From Bacillota bacterium (GTDB taxonomy: Bacteria; Bacillota; Clostridia; Peptostreptococcales; Anaerovoracaceae), in contig JAEXBK010000039.1 of the NCBI GenBank assembly GCA_023394035.1, positions 1-23,540 of the forward strand: a DNA stretch of 23,540 bases, in the 5' to 3' direction. Within the stretch, counting starts at the first letter, position 1. Every line of letters starts with the position of its first letter. Made by a program: the position numbers and the translations under genes. The notes beneath the pieces were generated by a model that ran no database searches, was not told the DNA's origin, and worked only from the letters and a program-made list of their open reading frames with translations. This document shows positions 1 through 6,000 of this stretch, piece after piece.

Positions 1-794
1 ATGCATTACAATGCCAATTCTGAAAATGCTGCAAAGGTTGCACTGGAGACGTCGGATGATTATCTGGAGCTCGCCTATGATGCGGATAATGTTGTGGATG
101 TGCTCAAGTACCTAAAAAAGCCTTGGCGCTTGATCCGTACAATTTTGATGCTGAAGCGATGCTCATTGATATGAAGGCGAAGACCGGAACGGAGCTTGTT
201 CAGAAATATGCAAAGGCTGTTCAGAAAGCAACAAATCACATGAAAGAAGAAGGCTATTTTGATGATGAATATATGGGAGAGTTCTGGGGAGTGCTGGAGA
301 CAAGGTCTTACATGCGACTTAGAACAACCTTTCTGGAGGCGTTGATTTAGTGCGGACAAATAGGTCAGGCTCAAGAAGAATGTAAGGAGCTGCTGCGGCT
401 ATGCGAAGGCGACAATCTCGGCATGCGATATCGCCTTATGCACATTTATGCATATTTTGAAGATGAGGAAGCGGCGCTTGCACTGCATAAGCGTTTCGGT
501 TATTATAACGAAACCGAGATGCTTCTGCCTCTGTCGATTCTCTATTATAAAAAAGGTAATTATAACAAGGCCTCACGATACCTTAGAAATCTCAGAAGCG
601 CGAATAAAGACCTGAAGCGTTTCCTGCAGATGATTATGAGAGGCACACTTGATGAGTTTGAAGGGTTTAAGGTTGAAGGCGGATACAGCCCCGGAACAAT
701 AGAGGAGCTTGTGATGGAGTTCCGTGATAATCTTTTCCTTTTCACGACGACGGATGAGTACATGGAATGGGCTATGCGGCAAATAAATAAGTAA
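1..794 (+). pseudogene. TPR-repeat protein pseudogene (5' end outside window)
   Basis: The coding sense is continuous but broken twice. Frame 1 (from base 1) reads a TPR-like helix pair ending DVLKYLKK at 120. The sense then continues in the -1 frame as ALALDPYNFDAEAML, the classic end of one TPR unit and start of the next. A TAG at 348-350 interrupts that frame, and the same frame resumes as CGQIGQAQEECKELL and runs to a stop at 792-794. A CAG-to-TAG change would explain the stop. Joined, the product is a helical TPR/ST7-like scaffold protein with a non-TPR C-terminal tail (residues after RFLQM). The frame break lies on A AAA AAG (114-120), so either a one-base deletion or a -1 ribosomal slip would restore the frame. 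The extra TAG and the neighbouring acetyltransferase remnant favour decay. The ATG at base 1 is probably internal. Function is unknown beyond protein-protein interaction. Confidence 0.75.
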
Positions 795-804
795 GTATTG
801 AAAA

Positions 805-960
805 AACATTTCGGGGCAGAGCATAGGGCGCACTTTGACGGATGCGTGCATTGATTGTGCAAAAACCGTAGGATATAAGCAAGTGGAGCTTGAAGCAGTT
901 GCGGAAAATAAAATGCCATTGAACTCTACGAGTATTGATTTATATCTGAATTTTGGATGA
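805..960 (+). pseudogene. GNAT N-acetyltransferase remnant
   Basis: A 51-codon open frame without a start codon reads SGQSIGRTLTDACIDCAK and continues into VGYKQVELEAVAENK. This resembles GNAT motif A (acetyl-CoA pyrophosphate loop plus the following helix) and the beta5/motif B region, with the typical V-x-x-x-N-x-x-A/P asparagine. It ends at TGA 958-960 soon after the motif, where a complete GNAT would continue with an ALxLYxxxGF segment. No N-terminal half is found upstream, because a TGA closes the frame at about 799. It is therefore a fragment of an acetyltransferase gene, lying between the TPR pseudogene and a membrane-protein gene. The family call rests on motif resemblance only. Confidence 0.5.
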
Positions 961-977
961 TGTTTATAGGGGGAAAA

Positions 978-1487
978 ATGAAATCACTACGCCGGATCAG
1001 CTTCGCTCTTGTAATTTTTGTTGCGTTTGTATTTGTATATTTTATAACCGACCTTTTTATAGGTAATAGCGATGTGGCATATGTCATAGCAAGAGTACTG
1101 GGCGTTAACGAGAAATTTGCGGATAATATCAGCTTGCTGGTTTTCGCAGTGCAATCTTTGATTATTACATCGGATTGGTGCTACAGGGAAATAGCGAAGT
1201 TTATAGAAAAGAGATTGGAGAGAGCGTCAAAATACACGCAGCCATTTTATTTAGGCTCAAAGATAGGAGTGGACTTTATTGCCGCACTGCCGAAAAGGAC
1301 AATACTTTTCGGATTTTATTTGATTTTGATTATATTGGAGCTAATTGGGGTAATTGTAAGCGCTAAGGATTATTCAGCGGTTGCAATATTTGTGATAGCG
1401 GTAGACAGAGTCGGTAAGATGTGGCCGGATGAGAAGAAAAAGCTGTATGCTTTTTTTGGAAGCCTGAAAAGACGGATCAAAGAATAA
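978..1487 (+). CDS. small multi-pass membrane protein of unknown function
   Basis: This encodes a 169-residue protein I do not recognise. The start at 978 is chosen over the ATG at 957 because a GGGGG ribosome binding site (969-973) sits just ahead of it. Hydrophobic stretches lie at about residues 5-29 (ISFALVIFVAFVFVYF), 50-64 (ISLLVFAVQSLII), 105-128 (TILFGFYLILIILELIGVIV) and 131-145. That suggests three or four membrane helices, with a basic cytoplasmic stretch of about 35 residues (YREIAKFIEKRLERASK) in the middle and a charged C-terminus (DEKKKLYAFFGSLKRRIKE). There are no conserved catalytic motifs. It stands alone between the degenerate region and the lar operon, with about 70 bp before larE and no clear terminator there, so read-through into larE is possible. 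Confidence 0.65.
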   Translation: MKSLRRISFALVIFVAFVFVYFITDLFIGNSDVAYVIARVLGVNEKFADNISLLVFAVQSLIITSDWCYREIAKFIEKRLERASKYTQPFYLGSKIGVDFIAALPKRTILFGFYLILIILELIGVIVSAKDYSAVAIFVIAVDRVGKMWPDEKKKLYAFFGSLKRRIKE

Positions 1488-1558
1488 AATAGCGGAAGGA
1501 CTTAAACAGAAGCCCTGCGCTTTATGGCGTTTTTATTTATCTGGAGCAGAAGAATCAC

Positions 1559-2302
1559 ATGAATTTAAAGGAATTCTTTGAAAAAAATAATAAAGTGGCG
1601 CTCGGGTTTTCGGGCGGAGTGGATTCGACATATCTCCTGTATGCGGCGGTAAAATACGGAGCTGATGCCAAGGCATACTATGTCAAAACGCAGTTTCAGC
1701 CGCAGTTTGAGCTCGACGATGCTTTTGCTGCTGCGGCGCAGATAGGCACAAGCTTCGAGCTGATAGAGTATGACGCTCTCCAAAATGAAGAGGTCGCATC
1801 AAACGACGATAAGCGTTGCTACTACTGTAAGCGCAGGATTTTCGGCATCATAGCGGATCGTGCAGCAAAGGACGGCTATTCGATTATTATAGATGGAACA
1901 AATGCATCGGATGACGAAGCGGACCGCCCGGGTATGCAAGCCCTGAAGGAGCTTCATGTGATGTCACCGCTTAAGCTTTGCGGTCTGACGAAGGCGGATA
2001 TCAGAAGGCTTTCGGAAGAAGCAGGACTTAAGACATGGAACAAGCCTGCATACTCATGTCTCGCAACGAGGGTAAAGCCCGGAGAAAAATTAACGCCCGA
2101 AAAGCTCCGAAAAATAGAAGCAGGCGAAGGCGCGCTGATGAAGCTCGGATTCACGGACTTCAGGCTCAGGCTTTCGGGCAAAGAAGCCCGGCTTAAGGTA
2201 AAGCCTGAGCAGATGAAGATGGCATATACAAGGCAGGATGAAATCAAAATCTCACTTGAGGGATTATTTGACGACATATTCCTTGACCCGGAGGCGAGAT
2301 AA
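1559..2302 (+). CDS. larE: LarE-type sulfur transferase (nickel-pincer cofactor synthesis)
   Basis: LarE belongs to the PP-loop ATP pyrophosphatase superfamily. It adenylylates pyridinium-3,5-dicarboxylate mononucleotide made by LarB and inserts sulfur to build the SCS pincer that will hold nickel. The PP-loop SGGVDS is at residues 18-23. A CYYCK motif (Cys87 and Cys90) is followed by Cys167 in AYSCLATR, which aligns with the sacrificial cysteine of the Lactobacillus enzyme. Three cysteines in a CxxC plus C arrangement are also known in LarE homologues that use an iron-sulfur cluster for sulfur transfer, and this protein may belong to that group. Its length of 247 residues is close to the family norm. 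The stop codon is immediately followed by the larB ATG. The neighbours larB and larC secure the assignment. Confidence 0.9.
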   Translation: MNLKEFFEKNNKVALGFSGGVDSTYLLYAAVKYGADAKAYYVKTQFQPQFELDDAFAAAAQIGTSFELIEYDALQNEEVASNDDKRCYYCKRRIFGIIADRAAKDGYSIIIDGTNASDDEADRPGMQALKELHVMSPLKLCGLTKADIRRLSEEAGLKTWNKPAYSCLATRVKPGEKLTPEKLRKIEAGEGALMKLGFTDFRLRLSGKEARLKVKPEQMKMAYTRQDEIKISLEGLFDDIFLDPEAR

Positions 2303-3061
2303 ATGGAACAGAATGAACTGAAAGCCCTGCTCGAAGAAGTGGCGAGCGGCAAGACAACTCCGGATGAGGCTGTAAGCAGGATAAAGCTTGCGCCTTTTGA
2401 TGATATAGGTATTGCAAATCTCGATACGCACAGAGGTATAAGGCAGGGCGTGTCCGAGGTCATATTCGGCGAAGGCAAGACTCCGGAGCAGATAAACGAA
2501 ATAAGCGGACGCCTTTGGGCTCACGGTCAAAGGACGATACTCATAACGCGAGTCAGCGAAGCTACAGCAGCTTTGCTCAGCAAAGACATCCCGTTTGTAT
2601 ATTACAAAGAAGCGAGGCTTGCACTCGTAGGCGAACATATGCCGAAGAAGCATGATGGATATATCCTCGTCGTAACAGGGGGTACAAGCGATATTCCTGT
2701 TGCGGAGGAAGCTGCCCTTACTGCGGATATATTGGGGCACAGAGTGGAGCGCGCCTATGACATAGGTGTTGCAGGCATACACAGGCTGCTTGCTCGTACG
2801 GAGCTTATAATGAACGCGAGAGTCATAATCGCGATTGCCGGCATGGAGGGAGCCCTTGCATCGGTCATAGGCGGACTTGCCGACTGTCCGGTGATTGCAG
2901 TTCCTACAAGCGTCGGATACGGCAGCTCGTTTGGAGGCATAACAGCGCTTCTTGCGATGCTCAATTCGTGTGCGAGCGGGGTCAGCGTTGTAAACATTGA
3001 TAACGGCTTCGGCGCAGGCTATCTTGCCGGAATGATAGATGACATGGGGGACAAAAAATGA
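2303..3061 (+). CDS. larB: LarB, NaAD carboxylase/hydrolase of nickel-pincer cofactor synthesis
   Basis: LarB carboxylates nicotinic acid adenine dinucleotide at C5 of the ring and releases AMP, giving the dicarboxylate mononucleotide used by LarE. The C-terminal half (about residues 110-250) is a PurE/AIR-carboxylase-like domain. Its recognisable segments are VVTGGTSDIPVAEEA, the PTSVGYGSSFGG glycine-rich loop and NIDNGFGAGYLA near the end. The N-terminal half carries the LarB-specific LDTHRGIRQGVSEVIFGEGK stretch. The 252-residue length is typical. The start abuts the larE stop and uses GGAGG at 2290-2294. The last codons overlap the larC start by 4 bp (ATGA), so larB and larC are probably translationally coupled. 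Confidence 0.93.
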   Translation: MEQNELKALLEEVASGKTTPDEAVSRIKLAPFDDIGIANLDTHRGIRQGVSEVIFGEGKTPEQINEISGRLWAHGQRTILITRVSEATAALLSKDIPFVYYKEARLALVGEHMPKKHDGYILVVTGGTSDIPVAEEAALTADILGHRVERAYDIGVAGIHRLLARTELIMNARVIIAIAGMEGALASVIGGLADCPVIAVPTSVGYGSSFGGITALLAMLNSCASGVSVVNIDNGFGAGYLAGMIDDMGDKK

Positions 3062-3831
3062 AAAGCTTGTATATAGACTGTAGCATGGGAGCGGCAGGAG
3101 ACATGATAATGGCGTCCCTGTACGAGCTGCTTGACGACCGCGATGCCTTTGTTCAAAGGATGAACGCTCTCGGAATTCCGGGAACGTATATAATTCCGGA
3201 AAAAAAGGCGAGCAATGTCGGAATAGTCGGCACCAACATGAAGGTTATCGTAAACGGCGAAGAGGAGGGTAGCGATCATCACTCACCCTCGCACTCACGA
3301 GAACACGCACATTCCCATGCGCACAGAGGCATAAAGGATATCAAAGACATCATCAAAGGCTTCGCTCTTCCTGATAAAGTAAAAGAAGCTGCAGTCAATG
3401 TTTTCTGTATAATAAGCGAAGCCGAAAGCATAGTGCACGGAAAGCCGATCGACAATATACATTTTCATGAGGTGGGAACCTACGATGCGGTTGCTGATGT
3501 TACGGGCTCCTGCCTGCTGATGCACATGCTTGGATATCCTGATGTAACAGCCTCACCCGTTCACGTAGGAAGAGGAACAGTCAAATGTGCACACGGCATA
3601 CTTCCCGTTCCTGCGCCGGCGACGGCTTTGATCCTACAAGGTGTGCCGATTTACGGCGGCGAAGTCGAAGGCGAGCTTTGTACGCCGACCGGGGCTGCTC
3701 TGCTCAAATACTTCGTGAAGGATTGGAGTGCGCTTCCGCCGATGTCCATTGAAAAAATAGGATACGGAATAGGAACAAAGGAATTTAAGTGTGCAAATTT
3801 CCTGAGAAGCATATTAGGTGAGGCGAGATGA
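3058..3831 (+). CDS. larC: LarC1-only nickel insertion protein (LarC N-terminal half)
   Basis: LarC is the CTP-dependent cyclometallase that inserts Ni(II) into the pincer nucleotide. The protein opens with LYIDCSMGAAGDMIMASL, the family signature. A histidine-rich loop follows at about residues 80-97 (DHHSPSHSREHAHSHAH), a likely nickel-binding element. Then come the conserved FHEVGTYDAVADV and PVPAPATALIL stretches. It stops after 257 residues. In Lactobacillus plantarum a programmed frameshift joins this LarC1 part to a LarC2 domain, and most full-length LarC proteins are near 400 residues. No LarC2-like coding is seen in any frame after the stop, because pfkA begins 28 bp later. Either LarC2 is encoded elsewhere or this lineage uses LarC1 alone. 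The family call is firm; the activity of the short form is unknown. Confidence 0.9.
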   Translation: MKSLYIDCSMGAAGDMIMASLYELLDDRDAFVQRMNALGIPGTYIIPEKKASNVGIVGTNMKVIVNGEEEGSDHHSPSHSREHAHSHAHRGIKDIKDIIKGFALPDKVKEAAVNVFCIISEAESIVHGKPIDNIHFHEVGTYDAVADVTGSCLLMHMLGYPDVTASPVHVGRGTVKCAHGILPVPAPATALILQGVPIYGGEVEGELCTPTGAALLKYFVKDWSALPPMSIEKIGYGIGTKEFKCANFLRSILGEAR

Positions 3832-3859
3832 CGCATCTAACTGACAAGGAGGTTGCTCT

Positions 3860-4822
3860 ATGAAAAGAATAGGTGTACTTACAAGCGGAGGCGACTCTCC
3901 GGGCATGAATGCCGCCATAAGAGCTGTAGTCCGTGCAGGAATTGACCGCGGTATGGAGGTGTACGGAATCGAAAGAGGCTTTCAGGGACTTATCGAAGGC
4001 GAAATTCGCAATCTTGGAAGACGCTCCGTCGGAGATATAATGCAGCGCGGCGGTACAATACTTAAGACGGCAAGAAGCACGGCATTTCAGGAAAAGGGCG
4101 GGCTCGAACAGGCAGCTGCAAGGCTCAGAGCTTTTGAAATAGAAGGACTTGTTGTAATCGGAGGCGACGGATCGCTGAGAGGCGGTCTTGCACTCTCATC
4201 AAAAGGCATCAAAGTTATGGGGATTCCGGGCACCATAGATAACGATTTGGGATATACGGACTTTACAATAGGTTTTGATACTGCGGTAACGACTGTTTTG
4301 GACGCTATATCAAAGGTGCGAGATACATCATCGGCACATGAGCGGACGACGGTAATTGAGGTTATGGGAAGAAGTTGCGGCGACATTGCGCTTTATTCAG
4401 CACTTGCGGGCGGGGCAGAAGCCGCTTTGATTCCGGAGATGCCTTATGACATAAATCATTTGTGCCGAAAGATACTGACGGCGACAGGTGCGGGCAAGAA
4501 GCACAGCATAATAATCAAAGCCGAAGGCGTTGATATTTCATCTCAAGAGCTCGTAAGACAGATAGAAGAAAAGACGGGAAGAAACACGAGGCTCGTAGTG
4601 CTTTCGTATTTGCAGCGTGGCGGCAGTCCTACTATGTCTGATCGGATTCTTGCGACATTATGCGGAGCAAAGGCGGTGGATCTTCTTTGGCGCGACAGCG
4701 AGAGCAAAGCCATCGGCACGGTATGCGGCGGGATTACTGCTTCGGATCTTGATTTGGCACTACAGCAGGAGCGCAGCATAGACGAAGAAAAATACAGGCT
4801 TATAGATATACTGAGCAAGTAA
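3860..4822 (+). CDS. pfkA: ATP-dependent 6-phosphofructokinase
   Basis: PfkA phosphorylates fructose 6-phosphate to the 1,6-bisphosphate in glycolysis. Its 320 residues match the bacterial PfkA length. GGDSPGMN (residues 10-17) and GGDGS (101-105) form the nucleotide-phosphate loops, and PGTIDND carries the catalytic Asp at about 127. Glycine rather than aspartate in GGDG, and PG rather than PK before TIDND, mark the ATP-using rather than the pyrophosphate-using type. EVMGRSCGDIAL and LQRGGSP, which bind the sugar phosphate, are also intact. The start is supported by AAGGAGG at 3846-3852. It is 28 bp downstream of larC on the same strand and is followed by a hairpin terminator, so it probably ends the lar transcript. 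The functional link to the lar genes is not obvious. Confidence 0.95.
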   Translation: MKRIGVLTSGGDSPGMNAAIRAVVRAGIDRGMEVYGIERGFQGLIEGEIRNLGRRSVGDIMQRGGTILKTARSTAFQEKGGLEQAAARLRAFEIEGLVVIGGDGSLRGGLALSSKGIKVMGIPGTIDNDLGYTDFTIGFDTAVTTVLDAISKVRDTSSAHERTTVIEVMGRSCGDIALYSALAGGAEAALIPEMPYDINHLCRKILTATGAGKKHSIIIKAEGVDISSQELVRQIEEKTGRNTRLVVLSYLQRGGSPTMSDRILATLCGAKAVDLLWRDSESKAIGTVCGGITASDLDLALQQERSIDEEKYRLIDILSK

Positions 4823-4825
4823 AAC

Positions 4826-4860
4826 AAAAGGCAGCTTGATGTGTGATTCAGGCTGCTTTT
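4826..4860 (+). terminator. intrinsic terminator between pfkA and the convergent lysR gene
   Basis: GCAGCTTGA (4831-4839) pairs with TCAGGCTGC (4848-4856) through one G-T wobble, around an 8-nt loop. AAAAG on the left and TTTT on the right extend the stem or supply U-tracts for both strands. It lies only 4 bp after the pfkA stop and 12 bp from the lysR stop, so it can serve both convergent genes. Confidence 0.8.
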
Positions 4861-4871
4861 AGATTACGAAT

Positions 4872-5756
4872 TCAGTTTGAGGATACATCTTTGTTTGTAA
4901 AAATCTTTATGACATATTTTGCGAAGAGCTGTACGGCAGGAGACGGCCTTTTTGGCAGTGCAACTACAATTCTGCGCTTCATAGGCGGGTATAATTTTCT
5001 TATTTTGACTCCCCTTGGCAAATTTTGAATACTGAGTCCGGGAAGAATGGTTACGCCCTGTCCTGCTGACACCATTCTCAATATCAGGCTGTCGTCCTCC
5101 GTGTATATATATGTTTCGTTATCATATGGCTCATTAAAGATATTGCCGCGATAGTTGTCATTGAAAACCGGATTTACAGGCGAGCGTAATATATTGTATT
5201 TGTTTAATTCACTTCTCGTAATATATTCTTCATCATTGGTTTTGTAGGACTCAGGAATGGCAGCAACTATATCGTCTTCCATTATAGGCGTGTAGCTGAA
5301 TCCGTGGAAGTACATCTCATTGCCTATACTTATATCTATATTTTTCTGTTTCAGATCGGTACCTAATGTTTTTGCAGAGATAATAATTTCAAATTTTATG
5401 TCTGGATGGGATTTTTGGTAAGAGGTTATTACATCAAAAATCAACGTGCTGCTCATGCTGGCATGCGTTCCGATTTTGATAACTGGTTTGTCATTAGACA
5501 GAATTCGCTTGGATTCCTTTTCGAGAGAAAAAAGAGCATCATTAGCTTCCTTGATAAACGGAAGAATTCTTTTTCCTGCTTCGGTAAGTGCGATGCCGTG
5601 ATTGGTTCTTTGGAGCACCGCAAATCCCAGTTCACTTTCAAGGCTATTCATCATTTGTGTAACTGCGGATTGTGTACAGTTCAGTTTATCGGCTGCCGCA
5701 CTCATACTGCCGCAGTTCAGGACAACTAAAAGGCTGTGTAATTTTCTATCGTCCAT
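4872..5756 (-). CDS. LysR-family transcriptional regulator
   Basis: This is a 294-residue LTTR. The N-terminal winged helix-turn-helix spans about residues 5-62 (LLVVLNCGSMSAAADKLNCTQSAVTQMMNSLE, then LGFAVLQRTNHGIALTEAGKRI), followed by a linker helix. The periplasmic-binding-protein-like effector domain starts near residue 85 (PVIKIGTHASM). I chose MDDRKLHSL (codon at 5754-5756) as the start because GGAG sits 7 nt upstream; a possible 11-codon extension lacks such a site. It diverges from the NhaC-led operon and shares the 244-bp spacer holding an LTTR box, so it likely controls that operon and itself. The effector cannot be read from sequence. A substrate or intermediate of the amino-acid pathway next door is a reasonable inference. 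Confidence 0.92.
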   Translation of the reverse strand: MDDRKLHSLLVVLNCGSMSAAADKLNCTQSAVTQMMNSLESELGFAVLQRTNHGIALTEAGKRILPFIKEANDALFSLEKESKRILSNDKPVIKIGTHASMSSTLIFDVITSYQKSHPDIKFEIIISAKTLGTDLKQKNIDISIGNEMYFHGFSYTPIMEDDIVAAIPESYKTNDEEYITRSELNKYNILRSPVNPVFNDNYRGNIFNEPYDNETYIYTEDDSLILRMVSAGQGVTILPGLSIQNLPRGVKIRKLYPPMKRRIVVALPKRPSPAVQLFAKYVIKIFTNKDVSSN

Positions 5757-5804
5757 ATATATTCTCCAAGCATCATAGAGCATTAACATATTCAGTTTTA
5801 ATCT

Positions 5805-5833
5805 ATTTTAGAGTAACTTTTTGAGCGTGTCAA
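5805..5833 (-). promoter_or_regulatory. promoter of the lysR gene
   Basis: Read on the minus strand, TTGACA (5828-5833) is a perfect -35 element. It is followed after exactly 17 bp by TAAAAT (5805-5810), a 5/6 match to the -10 box. Transcription would begin near 5798, about 40 bp ahead of the lysR start codon. The LTTR dyad at 5848-5868 lies just upstream, centred near -60. Confidence 0.75.
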
Positions 5834-5847
5834 ATTATGAGTTTTTG

Positions 5848-5868
5848 GCTATAAGAGTTTCTTATAGC
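5848..5868. promoter_or_regulatory. LTTR box (T-N11-A dyad) between lysR and the nhaC operon
   Basis: A perfect 9-bp inverted repeat, GCTATAAGA (5848-5856) and TCTTATAGC (5860-5868), is separated by GTT. Centred at 5858, it contains the T-N11-A core (T5852 to A5864) expected for the recognition site of a LysR-type regulator. It sits immediately upstream of the lysR -35 element and about 80 bp upstream of the presumed nhaC-operon transcription start. That suits autoregulation together with activation of the divergent operon. Confidence 0.7.
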
Positions 5869-5901
5869 GCGTTTAAATATTCTGTCTTCCGAATATTAAT
5901 T

Positions 5902-5938
5902 AGTATTGATAGATTATATTTAGATAATTATCAATACT
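5902..5938. promoter_or_regulatory. nhaC-operon promoter embedded in a long dyad
   Basis: AGTATTGATA (5902-5911) and TATCAATACT (5929-5938) form a perfect 10-bp inverted repeat. The interior ATTAT (5913-5917) and ATAAT (5924-5928) extend it with one unpaired G. The left arm contains TTGATA (5906-5911, 5/6 match to a -35). After 17 bp the right arm begins with TATCAA (5929-5934), a weaker -10. The arms therefore coincide with a likely sigma-A promoter for the plus-strand operon, with the start near 5941. A protein bound to this dyad would cover the promoter. Confidence 0.5.
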
Positions 5939-6000
5939 CTGGGAAATGTTTTGCGGTAAACATGTACATATTGCAGAACAATTTGAAGGAAGGTGAAAGT

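Noticed and set aside
348..350. TAG read as pyrrolysine or suppressed amber codon
   Set aside because: No pyl genes or downstream element are visible, TPR proteins are not pyrrolysine proteins, and a CAG-to-TAG mutation next to a frameshift explains it more simply.
1500..1558. Terminator-like GC/T-rich stretch before larE (GCGC...GGCGTTTTTATTT)
   Set aside because: The arms do not pair over more than about 3-4 bases, so I do not call a hairpin.
1954..2478. Long antisense open frames opposite larE, larB, kor and the ABC genes
   Set aside because: They are shadows of the conserved sense genes, with low-complexity Ser/Pro/Ile-rich translations and no binding sites.
3832..3859. Programmed frameshift into larC2 as in Lactobacillus
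   Set aside because: Only 28 bp separate larC and pfkA, and no frame after the stop encodes LarC2-like sequence.
5821..6000. 60-codon N-terminal extension of the NhaC protein in the same frame
   Set aside because: It spans the LTTR box and the predicted promoter, is AT-rich without protein-like sequence, and the ATG at 6001 has a clear ribosome binding site.
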